Part shown: positions 11,270 to 24,195 of the stretch, piece after piece
Numbering within the stretch: the stretch's first letter is position 1
Layout of the letters: the number at the start of each line of letters is the position of its first letter
Assembly (NCBI RefSeq): GCF_000219625.1
Contig: NC_018213.1
Location: forward strand, 2,536,055-2,600,054
Length of the DNA stretch: 64,000 bases
Direction: 5' to 3'
Origin: Zymoseptoria tritici IPO323
Taxonomy: Eukaryota; Ascomycota; Dothideomycetes; Mycosphaerellales; Mycosphaerellaceae
Translations under genes and position numbers: made by a program
Notes under the pieces: model-generated
What the model was told of the DNA's origin: nothing
Seen by the model: only the letters and a program-made list of their open reading frames with translations
Database searches by the model: none

Positions 11270-13197
11270 TTTTGGTAGACGATGTAAGACTCCTTCCTTC
11301 GCGAAAGCGGAGAAGGAGGATATACAAAGGGTAGGTAGCAGTGCGGAAGTGCGGAGCAGCTACGACCTCGACAACAGCGCCGGTCGCCTTTCGAGTACTT
11401 ACGACGCATACGACGAATACCCTCCCTCGAAGAAAGGATTACGATATACCTCTGCCCCTTAGCTAGGGCAGTAGGCTTAAGTACCTAAGTTTAAAGTCTA
11501 AGTTTAAAATACAAAGTACCTTAATGCACAAATCGCTGTGTGCACATTGCTGGATCTACTACCGAATACACCCCAAATACACGAACACACGAACACACAT
11601 ATACATTCCCTATACCCTACCGAGCTGCACACCCTACGCCGAGCAGCTCGTCGATACAGCCCTAGAAGGAGAAGGAAGAAACCGAGGGAGCAAAAGATTA
11701 CATAAAAAAAGGGACACTAACATCGTATAGAGGCTCGGTATAACGCGCTCTCGCACTAATGTATGCAACCGCGCTACCGGACTCGGATGCAAGCCCTTAA
11801 AGCGCGACGCTATAGCGGAGAGCATATCGACTATAATAGACGCGATTTAGGGTAAAAAGAAGCCTCCTAGGCCCAAAATCGTACTGCTATAGCTTTTCCT
11901 ATGCCCGACTACCTGCCGGTAAAGGTAAGCGAGACGAGCGGCGACCGCACCTGCCGAGGCAGGTACGCCAGGCGTGCGGTAAACCCTATACGAGGCGCTC
12001 GTAAAGAAAAGAAAGAGAAACAGGGTGGAAAAAGAGCCCTTAAGTACCTGGAAAACTTCACCGGTCGCGGTAAAAGTTATAATAGACATAATGGACATTG
12101 GAGATTATCGCTCCTACACCTGTACGAGCGACTACGCTACCGAGCTTAGCTGCACGCCTTTGAAACGCGACACTACTACGGAGATGATATTAACTCTAGC
12201 GGATGCAAAAATAGGGTGAAAACAAGCCTCCTAGGGCCAAAATCGTACTACTATAGCTTTTCCTATGCCCGACTACCTACCGAGGCAGGTAGGCTAGGCG
12301 TGCAGCACAGCCTATACATAGCGTTCGTAAAGAAAAGAAAGAGAAACAGGGTAGAAAAAGAGCCCTTAAGTACCTGGAAAACTTCACCGACCGCCGTAGT
12401 AGCTATAATAGACATGCTAGACATTAGAGAATACTCGGTTACGTAAGCCGTCCCGTGCTCTCGATAGAATAGCTATAAGAAACGAGACTAACCAGCTATT
12501 ATGGCGTGGGCGTCGCGAATACCCTAAGAAACGTCGCCCTATCGCACCGATCGTCCGACCGCTCCTTGGTATTGCTTTCCGAGGCAATAGCAGATGATAT
12601 CGCTACGAACCCGGCACTGGAACTAGGGAGCACATAAGCCCTGCCTAAATCTACCGACACTAGGTTCTCGGTACGAGAATGCGATGTGTAGTTCTCGGCT
12701 CTAGCTGGCTGGAATAGTCTAAGAGGTGCGACCTTTCGAGGATAGGATGTTTCCTAGACTAAATTAGGAAGAGGGTCTGGTAAACAAATAATACCGAGCT
12801 ACAGACCCTAGACGCATCCCTAGTCCTTATTTCCCTACCCTGGATTCTTCTACACCGCACGAGGAGCGATCCCGCCTTATTCTCGAGTTTCTGGATACTT
12901 AGCCGTCCTACGTGCCCGGAACGTACGATTACACCCTGCCCGCACTAAGGAGACTATCGAATATAGCCCCGGACTATGTGTAAACAGCATAATTAGCTGT
13001 AGTGCACTACCAGCAGCAACAATGTTTCCTAGACTAATAGTCTGGCAAACCCTCGAGAGCTTTAAATAGCCTACTCCCGCCGCCCCGGTATCGACGACGA
13101 CTTGCTAACCTTTTCCTATACGCCTTCCGAACACATATCTGCACTCCTTACTTCCTATTTCCCTATTTGCGACACTAATCTGCACATCGCTATTACG
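11270..13197 (+). other. Gypsy 5' untranslated spacer
   Basis: Long leader between the 5' LTR and the gag ATG. It contains a tandem duplication (11,852-12,436) and two hairpin motifs (12,748-12,786 and 13,023-13,050). Short open frames occur but none shows a domain. The sequence just after the LTR (TTTTGGTAGACGATG) is where the primer-binding site should be, but I could not assign a tRNA. Confidence 0.5.
11852..12436 (+). repeat. Two-copy tandem duplication in the Gypsy leader
   Basis: Copy 1 (about 11,852-12,112) and copy 2 (about 12,212-12,436) share AGCCTCCTAGG-CCAAAATCG, CTTTTCCTATGCCCGACTAC and a long AAAGAAAAGAAAGAGAAACAGG-containing block. Copy 1 carries about 40 extra bases in its middle, themselves bounded by CCTGCCG-type repeats. 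Period is about 360 bp. Confidence 0.75.
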
Positions 13198-16100
13198 ATG
13201 TCTCCTAATAACACTCCTAATAACGGCCCGGACGGACCCTCCCGTCGTAGCTATCTTAATACTCCCTCGGAGATTCTCCGCAACACCCTAAGTACTGGCG
13301 AGGCTTCCGGAACTAATAGCCCTATCTAGGCACCTTCCGATGTACGCGCCTTCCGCGATAGTAATAGGATTCTATTAGCTCGCTTTGCGACTAATTCGAC
13401 TAAAGGGTCGACTAATAAGGCTCTTCCTTAAGCCGAAGGGATTGCTGCTATAGCGACCTATAGTACAGTTCCCGCTCCCTAGCCTGCTAACATAAATATT
13501 GCAGATCTTGTTACTGCCCTTACCGCAGCTACTCGCAATAACAGAGCCCCTACTTACCGTAGTTGCGTACCCTTCCCTAGAGAGCCTAGTACTCTATCCT
13601 TCGACAGCAAGGATGCCTCGACTTTCTTCTAGACTATAGCCGACTTCTTCGATTCGTACTTTAAAGGATTACGCACTCCTAATAGGGAAAGGATCCGACT
13701 TGCTGCTCGACACTCGGTGCTAGATGTTCGAGCTTAGCTTAAGAGTCTTTTAGGCTTTAATAGCGAAAACTACGAAGCTTTTAAGGAAGAGGCTCTTTCC
13801 TACTATCGGTGCTATAATAGCTAGGTGTATAAGTATAGCCTCCCTTTCCTCGAGGAGCTATGCGCAAAGGAAAGAGTCTAGGATGTCTCCGGACAGAAGG
13901 ATAACCTACGTTAGTACGTTATAACGTTTAAAGCGGTCTCGAAAAGAATACCTCTTAAACAGTGCAACGAAGTCGCTCGATACTACCTCTTCCTTAAAGG
14001 CTTGCCCTCCGAGGTAGGACAGGAAATTATAAACAAGCTCGAAGTAGACGTCTCGAACCTAGCCTCCTATACTTAGCTTCCTCTATTGTACGATGCGATA
14101 CTTAAGTACGTTATAAGCCGCATAGCTTACTAGGAGTTGTACGGCAAGGGCAAGAGCCAGGTTACTAGCTAGCTTGTTAACTAGACTAAGAAGAGGTATC
14201 CGAAGCTGGATACATCGAACAATAGAGTCTAGTCGTTACGCGTACTAAAAGAGAAGCTGCCGGACATAGAGGACCTATCTAAAAAGCTTTCTAAGATAAC
14301 TATTGCTAAGATTAAGCGTACGAGAGCTGAGAGAAGTGCACGTGTAGCTGTTAATCCACCTAGAGACTTTCCGAAGTCTTATATAGCTACGCTGCATACA
14401 GATAACACCCCTAATTCTCTAGAGTACTACTCGTACAATGTCGCTGGACCTGGACTAGTGCCCTATTAGTCGTCTAGCAGCTCGAACCCCTTCTACTAGG
14501 AAGCCTCTAAGTATACATGCTTTTATTGCTTTAAACCCGGTTATAGTGTTCACGAATGCAAGTATATAAACTACCTCCTAAGTGCGGGCTGGACATACCG
14601 CGACAGTAAAAAGAAGTGGTATATCGGACGAGAAGGTAATATTAACAGACGAAAGGTGCAGTTCAGGAACTAGCCGGATTAGCCTAAGCTCCGGATAATA
14701 GCTCCCGCTATCGAGAAAGCATAGGGAAGGGCTATTACCTAGCCTGCCGATGCGAATATCGAGGATGCTAAGAAGTACTAGCCAGCTTATAAACCACCTG
14801 CAGCTGCCTTTGCTCCTCGGACATATATACTAAGTACACCTCTTAACCCGGCACTTGTTCCTAGCCCTGTTCCACCGACCTCGAAATCTGCACCCTCGTT
14901 ACTAGCTCAACCTAGTTACCTAGGCTAAGGCTTAGGTTCCCCTGCAGGACCCGCACTAGCGACGAACATAAATAGAAACTAGTGCAACATCGTTGCTAGA
15001 AGTACGGTTCCTAAGGATCTAGTGTATATTAATAAGCGAGACCCCCGTGCCCCCTATATAAATCAGATCTGTACTAACTCTCTGTCTGCGAACGCTGCGA
15101 CTAGGCTAACAAGCACAACTAAGGGAAAGGAGCTAGCCGCCAAGCCGAGCAATAATACTAGCCGTATTGTAAAGCCAAAGAAGACAGTGTCTATAGAGAT
15201 CGATGCCCGCAAGATCCCTAACACGGAAGAGTACATAAAGGGAGTCGAAGAAGGCTCGCAGTCGATACAGGGCACTCTTACTAGTAATAGTGCATTTAAC
15301 ACCGGTAACCAGCCGCAGTCCGCAAACGACAGCCAAACCTAGGACCCTACTAGAAGCATAGATCTAGATCCTACCCCTCCTTCTTAGGGCTTCGTTAACC
15401 CCCCGCTGCTAAAGAAAAAGAAGAACCAGAAGCCTACTACAACTAGAAAGGGTGCTTAGAGAAGGGACATTTACCTTCGAGAGCGACTTAACATAGAAAA
15501 GGTGCTGCTCGACAGGATACTAGCGCAGCCGTCTAATATCCCTGTTAGGGAGCTTCTCGCTACCTCGCCTGCTATAGCTAGGGGACTTCTTAAGCGCTAT
15601 GCTCGGAACTAAGAAGACTTCGCAATAGCTACTAAGGAAGCCGGGCTATCGATTATCGTTAAGGAGGATAACATTGCTACTACTGCAGCATACTAGTACG
15701 ATATAGATAAGCTGCTTCGTTCTTACGGGGTGCGAGTCGAGTTTAAACTTAGCAGTGCTACGGCTAAGCACATCCTACCCTCTGGATTTTATGCATGCAA
15801 TAGGTTCGTAGAAGAGATAGAAGACGATAACCCTACTTTCCTCGGTCCTATAATTAAGGAGCTATATGTTACAATGCCCCCGAGACTAATGCAGGACCTG
15901 TACGAAGACCCTAAGGACGCGAGGTTGTCCTTTAACGACCGAGACTATGTTATTATACCCTTACCCGTTATAGAATGCATTGTCGGTCCGAAACGACACA
16001 GGGAGCGTCGTGCCATAATTAACGAGGGATCTAAAGGGAACATCATAAGCTAGTCTGCAGTAAAGCGAGCGGGTGTTAGCATACGCACCTACCGGCCAAT

Positions 16101-16440
16101 ACAGATGAATACGGTTAGTAGCTGTGCGGATTTCCTAGGTATTACAGAGCGGGTACCGATCGAGGTTATAGGTGTCCTTACCTACTCGTCGTTTCTTATT
16201 GCACGGACTGCACCTTTCCTTCTTAGCTGACTATAGACTAGACAGGTGCGGCTTAGATCTATAAACTGCGACGACGGGTCCCTCGAGTACATAATCGCGA
16301 CACCGGATAGAACAACGATTACCTTTACTAGAGTTAAGGGATACGGAGACAGGTACGGTCCGACCGAGGCATTCTACACAACTAAGCCCGAGGAGTCGGG
16401 AAACGAGTAGGCTACCGACACCCCGGTAACGCGGTAGCAT
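13198..16440 (+). pseudogene. Gypsy Gag and protease region
   Basis: The frame starts at an ATG at 13198 (MSPNNTPNNGPDGPSRR). It contains a capsid-like segment around 13,580-14,100. Near 14,520 there is a zinc-knuckle relic (CFYCFKPGYSVHEC) in which the expected His of CX2CX4HX4C reads Tyr, the CAT to TAT change RIP makes. Near 16,020 lies a retropepsin-like motif, INEGSKGNIIS, in which D-x-G-S has become N-x-G-S. Numerous TAG stops interrupt the frame. The reading frame changes before the RT region, so either a programmed frameshift or an indel lies between about 16,440 and 16,850. Confidence 0.75.
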
Positions 16441-16849
16441 TATTCAACTATCCGGAGGATCACTTACAGTCGTCCGGAACGAGACTACTAGTCGAAGTCG
16501 ACCCGAAACCTTTCCTAGACCCCGGGTCTAGCAAACATTTCCTTAGCACCTAGGATAAAGTAAGGGCTTAGGACGAGTTCCGGACTATCACCTCGACAAA
16601 ATACACTATTAATCCCTCGGATACAGTCTGGGAAACTACCTCACAAGCTCGAGTAGCGTCGCTAATTATTAAGTAGGCGGATATTCTCTAGTCAGATCAC
16701 CTCTAGCGAAAAACGGAATAGGAGGTAGGATCCGCTCCGAATGCATACACTATGTACAAACGCAAGGCGGACAAGATCAGACCCGTTAATAGTAGTATTC
16801 ACGACACTAGCAGCAAGCCCCCTAGTGGTACTTTTAACTAGCGGCAGAG

Positions 16850-19800
16850 ATGTCTTAAAAATGAGGCTAAACTTACACCGAGCACGCACCCCTAGGACAA
16901 CAAGTACCTTATCCCTAAGTTTTCCGACATCGAGAAGGGTTCGAGACTTACCCCTAAACGCATAAACAGCTTCAAGACTACGATCGAACTAAAGCCGAAA
17001 GAACTCGAGCTTTTTCATGCCTATCTCTTCCGACGAGAGAAGTCTCTTGCTTAGGATTTCTTACATATCGGTCGCCTTAACGAGGATGTTTCCCTACTAG
17101 TAGAGATCCGCACGATTCCGCACAAGGCCTAGCAGTGCAAGAACTTCCCTATCCCCGCAGCCCTTAAGAAGGTAGTAATACAGATGGTTAGTAAGCGAGC
17201 CCGTAATAGAGTAATCGAGCTATCCTATAGTATATACCGGAACCCCTGGTTTATCGTACAAAAGAAGCCAGACAACCTAAAGCTACTAAAAGCTAAGGAC
17301 CCTATGCTAGAAGGGGAGAGTGTCTAGGAAAAGAAGGAGGAGAAGAAGTACCGACTTATTAACTCAGCTACAGAAGTAAACCGTGTCACGCTAAGGGATG
17401 CTAACATGCTACTGGACGCAGACTCCTTTTCCGCAGACTTCGCAGGCTGCACTACTACCTCGCTTATAGACCTCTTCTCTAGATACGACCAAATACCCCT
17501 AGCCGAATACTATCGGGACCTAACCTCCTTCTACACACCGCTCGGGCTGTTTAGGCACACAGGGATTCCTATAGGCGGAACGAATTCGGTCGCTCAGTTC
17601 CAAAGGATTATAACTACTATCCTTTAGGAGCATATAAATCACCGAGCTCGCCCCTTTCTAGACGACATTAGAGTTAAAGGTCCACGCACTACGTACGATA
17701 ACGAGGAAACCGAGCCCGGCATCCGACGTTAGGTTACGGAACATATTACGAACCTTAACATAGTCCTTGCCGATATTAAGAGAGCCGGACTTACTATATC
17801 AGCTCTTAAGTCGCGATGGTTCTCGACAGGGGTACTAATTGTCGGGTATGTTTATAATGTGCATAGCCGTTACCCTAATAAAGCACGAGTCGTTAAGATT
17901 ACCGAGTGGCCTGCTCCAGACAACCCTAAGGAGGTTCGAGTATTCCTAGGCGTAGTCGTGTACTTCCGGATCTAGATTAAGAAGTATGCACAGGTGTTAG
18001 CTCCGCTGTACAATCTACTAAAGCCTAATATGTACTAGTGTTAGACCGCCGAGCATAACGCATCGATAGAGAAATTGAAGAAGGCTCTTGTTACTGCACC
18101 GGCTCTTAAGACTATAGACTACGTTTTAGGAGGACAGATTATCCTTGCTATTAATACATTCGGGGATAGGTTCGGAGCAGTCCTTATGCAACGAGATATC
18201 GACAACTACAAGACAAGACACCTATCTCGGTATAAAAGCGGCATCTAGAAGCCGAACAAGCGAAAGTTCGATACTAGGAAACTTAAGTATCTCGGTGTTT
18301 TAAAGGCATTAAAAAAGCTAAAGCACTATCTCTACGGTGTTTACTTCCTGCTTAAGCTAGATGCGAATACTCTAGTCTATTAGTTAAACCGACTACCGAC
18401 CGACTTGCCTAACGCAGTAATAACAAGGTAGCTTTTATAGATACGACTGTTTAATTTCGATGTAAAGCATATTCCCGGCCGACTGCACACTACTGCAGAT
18501 GCGCTGTCTCGACGACCGCGTACTTAGTCTAATAACATTAACAAGGAGCATAAGCAGGACTACGAAGAAATAATTAATAGCACGCTATATGTAGTATACG
18601 CGAATCGTGTCGAGGCCGAAGAGATTACCCCTACTCTAGAAGAGGAGCTTGTTTAGAGCAGTATTAACAGCTTCCTCTCGGACTTCTACCGCGATATAGC
18701 ATACTACCTCCTAACCCTTTAACGACCGGTAGGAGTAAACAGGAACAGCTGGTATGCCTTTAAGAAACGGGCATCTCGCTACCTAGTTAGGGAACGCTGC
18801 CTATAGTATTAGAAAAGAATTAACAAGCCGCTATACAGAGTTATAGACAAGGAGTCTAAGCAGAAGTCGATTATCCGTACCCTTTATAGGGACCCTACCT
18901 CCGGCCACAGAGGGCGTAAAGGGACCTACATAAAGATCGCTTGTCGGTATTACTAGCAGGGCCTATATAAGCAGGTCCGAGATTTCGTCGGAAAGTGCCC
19001 TAAGTATCTTCTTCGATCGTCTAGACTAGCGAGTATATCGGAACTACACCTAAGATACAACAGCTATGTTAGCGAGTCGTAGCATATGGACGTCGTTTAT
19101 GTCGATAGCTCCGGAAGTATTATTATAGCTAGGGAGTCTCTCTCTAGATAGCCGGAAGGAAGGATCGTAAACAAGGGGCAGAATTAAGGTGTAAGCTTAA
19201 GGCAGGTCGCGAAGTTTCTTTTTAAAGACGTCTTTTCACGCACTAGAGCCTATAACCGGATCTTCTTTAATAGAGGGCCTAAGAACTACGGCGATATGCC
19301 TCAGCTGCTAGCTTAAATAGATACAAACCTTAGTCGTGTGTCCGCCTACTACCCTAAAGCGAACGGTCTAGTCGAGCGTAGACATCCCAACATCCTGGAC
19401 GTCCTCTTAAAGTGCACGCAGGGCAAGCTAAAGGGCTGGAGATCCTTTTTCTACGCAGCACTATAGGCAGACCGCACTACTATTCGCAGGTCTACGGGAT
19501 ATACGCCGGCAAGTCTTTTCTATGCATTTAATGTCGTCCTACCTATTAAGCTACGGTACGACACTTAGAAAACGATTAACTAGAAGATAGTGCGTACAAC
19601 TAAAGACTTGCTAGCCGCTCGAGTAAGGCAGATCTTCTGCTCTAAGAAGGATGTTAGAGAAGTTACCGCCCTATAGCGTAGGCTACGAGATGCCTAGAAG
19701 GAGTACTAGGATATAAACTATAATGTCGACAACAAGCCGCTTAAGAAGGGGCAGCTCGTGCTGTTAAAAAGAGGCGAGCGAAAGTCTACCTACGAGAAGC

Positions 19801-20170
19801 TGTCCTTTCGATAGAAGGGGCCCTACCGAGTAATAAGTATAAGCCTAGATACCGGTACCTACAAGATTGCAGAACTGGACGAGGCAGAGCTCTAAGGCAC
19901 ATAGTCTAGGGACATGCTTCGGGTAGTCCCTACAGACTACCTCGAGCATGTTAATAAGCTCGAAGAGCTAACACGCGGCGACTTAAACCCTAAATGGTTT
20001 GCAAGTGTTAAGAGTAAGGATAAAGAGCCGGCATTACCTTAGGGCGACGACCCTGCCGCTAAACAGTACAGAGAACCTGCTCCCGGACCTCCGAACATCG
20101 TATAGGGGGTAAGGGAATCCTTACTGTCCCCGGAAGAACGATTATAGTACCTAAGAATCTAAGTGCGGCT
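16850..20170 (+). pseudogene. Gypsy Pol: reverse transcriptase, RNase H, integrase
   Basis: One degenerate frame. RT: LIDLFSRYDQIPLAEYYRDL..FYTPLGLFRHTGIPIGGTNSVAQF near 17,470-17,620, then RPFLDDI at the YxDD position. RNase H: KLKYLGVLKALKKLKHYLYG at about 18,275-18,335 and HIPGRLHTTADALSRR near 18,465-18,520. Integrase: GHRGRKGTY near 18,903, HMDVVYVDSSG near 19,083, and SAYYPKANGLVERRH near 19,340. A chromo-like or GPF/Y-like segment (GQLVLLKRGER..GPYRVI) follows. All these are Ty3/Gypsy signatures. In-frame stops are mostly TAG. Confidence 0.85.
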
Positions 20171-20775
20171 ATAATTCGTATTAAAATGTTTCCTAGACTA
20201 AGGGTCTGGCAAACATAGCGACGGATGCTCTCGGCTTACTATAGTTGTTTCCTAGACCGGTAGTCTAGCAAAGGCTCCGCTCGCTCTCTCGGGCAAACAT
20301 TATTATTACCCAAAGAGACACACACATTTCTTTGTGTTAAAGTGAGCTCTTTCGCTTACAACAAGACCCCCGGCACGACCTTATCTCCGTCCTCGCCGCT
20401 ATCCATCTAATAGACCGACACCGCCAAACTCTTCCGCACTACAATGACTAGCGCATTCACGAAGAACAATCACGAGCGAGCAGCTGTTATTGTTGCCTCC
20501 TGCCGGCGGACATCTTTTAAAAAGGCTGGTGCTGCCGGATAGGCCCAGTTGTTTGCCAGACTATTTAGGGAAAGGGGTCTAGTAAACATTTGCGAAGGAT
20601 AGGACATTGCCTAGGTGTCTCTGCTAGCTACGACTGATCTACTATTGTTCAGAGCGTACCAAACATACGTTCTCTACCCTAAAGGGGAGGGAGTTACAAT
20701 TTACGAAGCTTAGTTACCCTTTCGGATATTTAGGGGCTAGGCTACCTTTTTCTGGACAATTATGCACATTCTGCC

Positions 20776-21014
20776 ACAATTACGAGACTGCTAATGCGAA
20801 ACATTTACCGATATAACAATTACCGACACAACAATTACAGGCCTTTCCTAACAATTACGAGCTCTTCTAACAATTACGAGCACAAGCACGCATACAATTT
20901 ACGAACTAACAATTACTAACACAACAATTACCGATATAATAATTACAGGCCTTTCCTAACAATTACGAGCTCTTCTAACAATTACGAGTACGAGCACGCA
21001 TACAATTTACGAAC
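20776..21014 (+). repeat. CAATTAC-rich tandem repeat
   Basis: About a dozen copies of ACAATTAC(G/C), many in a larger unit. A block of about 70 bp running from ACAGGCCTTTCCTAAC to CATACAATTTACGAAC occurs twice (about 20,837-20,906 and 20,944-21,014). Confidence 0.75.
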
Positions 21015-21231
21015 AAGCAAGGGACCCGCTTTCTGCCTGCTCGCCCTACTTAAAAGCCTTAATCTTCTCTACACCTCCGACTTCCCTACAACATCTACTA
21101 TATCTTCTTTCTTTCCTATCTCCTTGCACCTCCCCTAACGACTCCTTTTCCTCCTAGACGAACCTTATCTGCGTCCTCGCAGACCTTCGACCTAATTAAA
21201 CACTATCTACGAGCCCCCCCTCGACATACTT

Positions 21232-21322
21232 ACTAACCGAGCGCATTAGCGCATATAACACACATACTAACCGAGCGCATTAGCGCATACAACACATATA
21301 CTAACCGAGCGTATTAGCGCAA
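21232..21322 (+). repeat. 34-bp tandem repeat, 2.7 units
   Basis: ACTAACCGAGCGCATTAGCG starts units at 21232, 21266 and 21300, the third with GCGTATTAGCG. Each core contains the palindrome GCGCATTAGCGC-like sequence. Confidence 0.8.
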
Positions 21323-21372
21323 AAACAGCTTCGAAACGATACGAGCGCACCGAGCGCACACAACACACCTTA

Positions 21373-24195
21373 ACAACGAGCGCAACTGCGCATACTACTA
21401 CCGACATAGACAACATCCTAGCTCGCCTCCGGAGCGCTCCCTTAACAAACAATGAAGAAATGCGTATAGCCTTCTCGACTACATAGAACACTAGAGAGCT
21501 AGGAAAACTCGAGAGTCTCCTTAAGAGCATACTAGACGCGGACCGCGAGCGGGTAGTGTTAGACATCGTTAATACCTTAGAATTAGGATTGGAAAAAGCA
21601 GCAGAGTTTGTAGCAGGCATGTAGGATTTCGTGCGGATAAACCGGGTCCCTATTACCTTAGGAACCGGGAGGATTACTAGACAGGACAGTATTGCAGCTG
21701 CTTATCCGAGGCTGGTAGCGGCAGCTACGGATAGTAGGAGGACCCGCAACCGCAAGAAGGGCATTTATAACACCCTTACAAAAGAATAGGGACAGGACGT
21801 AATAGATGCAAACCCGGAACTGAGGCAATACGTGTACAAATCCGAGAATATAGCAAAAGAGATTCGAAAGCTGTCTTCGAAGTACAAGACGTAGTCCGAT
21901 AAGGGTACGATAGTAGCTATGCTTGTTTTACGAGAATACATTCGTCGGTACAGTTAGGGCGCTGGACAGGGACATGTGGATCCGAGAGGGACTAAGTATA
22001 CTACTAAGGACTTCTTTACAGTCGCTAAACTAGGAGGAATCGATCGCCCTACGCAGGAGCAGATTAACATTGTGCGCAACACGTACAACTAGCACATAGA
22101 TAGTCGTAGGTAGATAGTGCCCTACAAGCCTAAGGGAAAGGAGAAGGAAATTGCGTCTGGATCCAACACTTAGAAGCAGATCGAAGCACCTCCCGCTATA
22201 AGCACGCGGTCCAAAACTAAGGAAAAGCCAGCTAATCTCGGCAGTCTTCCTATCCGCGGTACTCCTTCCGAGAGTGGCTCCGGCCGCCCCTAAACACTAT
22301 ACTCCGGCAGATCCATTTCTAGCCCTAGTCTCGGAGGGAGTATCTACGCGTCTCCTATTGTTCGCACTACGGGAAGGGCTCGTTCGGTAAGTTAGGCAGT
22401 AACTAAAACACAGATTGCTCTCGGCATGCCTATTACGGAACCTACGAACACGACCTGTAATTGCAAGAACGCCTTACCTTAAATCATCGCTACGATTAAT
22501 AGCCTAAGGAGGCTTCCGCTTTCGCAACGCCTTGCTACCCCGAACTAGCTATTTCGATGCCTGCAGCTGCTATATCCGGACAGTACGAAGCTAAAGGATA
22601 AGTGCACGTTCCTATGCTACAACTATGCGAGGGACCTGCTTCGGTACTTTGGAATTAAGGTAAAGACCGGGAATGTAATAGCAAAGAACAACACGCTCTT
22701 TAAACTTACTACCCTTAAGTACGATACGTATAAGCTTAGCTAGCTAAAGACAGGTTCCGAGACGTACAAGATGTAGTTTAAGGATGCTCGTCCGTCTCGA
22801 CTATCGGACTTCCTTAGGCCGTACCGCTTCGACAATAACGTTCTACGCAGAGAACTCGGCCAGCTCAACTTTAACGGCTTCTTTAACAAGGCTCGCCAAG
22901 CGATGTACTTAACGGCCGGTTAGGAGAACGAGTTTAAGAGAAATGGCACGCTCAACATTCCCCTCTTCGCGTAGATCGGACAGGACAAGGCCCTTTGCAA
23001 GATTATTAATAAGGAAATAGATATGTACTTATAGCATTAGCGCGAAATTAATAGCTAGCCTAACTACGGATGGCTTCGCACGATGTGCTACTCTCAGATC
23101 TAGCAGCTTATTCGCTAGGACATCTTATACTAGCTACTATATGTTCTTCTGCGAGGTAACTATAAGCACCGGCTGGTGTCGTACCTATACTACGCCAAAA
23201 GCACTAAGAAGGGCGATAACACTACCTTTAAGCACATCGACCTTACGGTTAGCCGCATAGTCGAGGAGAATCGCGGTATTAACTAGATTCAAGGTACGGT
23301 CTCCTTAATAGACGAGGGCAAGAAGGACTGCACGGTGCTCGTTAAGAGGATGCACGAGAAGGAGATCTTTTAGGAATAGTACTAGTAGATAAGGGCTAAC
23401 AACTGCGCAGACAGAGCAGTACAGAAGATTAATAATACGGTGCTACCGCAACACTTCCTAGATTGCTATAAGCTTAAGTAGGAACACGTTCCTTGCAAGG
23501 CATTTAATGTTCGCATTACAGTTCCGCATCTGCTACATAGTGTCGACACTAAGGCAGAGACCGAACGTCGAACGATTCTTCCCTAGTTCGTAGCTGTGCA
23601 TATAGATAGTTCTCTCGAATGTGCCGAAGCTAGTAACTAGGAGATGCTGCGCAAAGCTTATATAGACCTGACCGCCCCCGACAAGACACCCTCCGGGCTT
23701 ATTAACAAGTACGGCAAGATTCCTTACGCCTTCCCTACGGCTATGTCTTTAACACCTAACAACTATATTGCTACTACACTTGTTGCTTACGAGAAGTAAG
23801 AGAGCCCTAGAGTCGTCGTCGAACTAGAGAAGCTTATACGCCTTAATGTTGTCGATCTAAGGGCATAGATTAAGAAGCAGCGGGATGCGACTGTAGCTCG
23901 AGTAAAGGCAAACTATAAGGACATTAAGTACGCGGAGAGGAATACGTTCGGTAACCGATCGTACTACAATGCTAAGGACAAGCACCCGACCGACTTCTAG
24001 AAGCACTAACCTCTACTAGCTGAAGTCGCTCCTAACGATGCAGACGATAGGGAACGTAAGCTGCTTAGGCAGGGAGATACGGATATCGTAGTACCCTAGG
24101 AAGTCCCCGATTTACTTATCGGCAAGGATAGCAAGCGCGTACCTGGACGCGACATGCAGTAGGAGGATAGTACTTAGCGATAGGTTCACAATGTT
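21373..24195 (+). pseudogene. Extra ORF of the Gypsy element; possible 2OG-Fe(II) dioxygenase-like cargo
   Basis: A single degenerate frame of about 930 codons, broken almost only by TAG, follows pol and precedes the 3' LTR. The N-terminal third (..GGIDRPTQEQINIVRNTYN..) is unrecognised. The C-terminal half contains NNVLRRELGQLNFNGFFNKA, TLNIPLFA, then FKHIDL (His at 23233-23235, Asp at 23239-23241), then QGTVSLIDEGKKDCTVLVKRMH with a His at 23353-23355. An H-x-D followed by a distal H next to a GSVSL-D-D-E-like strand recalls 2OG-Fe(II) dioxygenase-like proteins of fungi, but the 37-residue spacing is short and the assignment is tentative. It could equally be a Gag-like or accessory protein. 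Confidence 0.45.

Larger units (their letters stand above)
20171..21372 (+). other. Spacer between Gypsy pol and the extra ORF
   Basis: Non-coding, 1.2 kb. It contains three hairpin motifs and two separate tandem-repeat blocks (20,776-21,014 and 21,232-21,322). It could be the leader of a separately transcribed extra gene. No promoter element can be assigned with confidence. Confidence 0.5.

Noticed and set aside
20776..21322. Tandem repeats that might be a CRISPR-like array
   Set aside because: Units are directly adjacent without unique spacers, in a eukaryotic retrotransposon.
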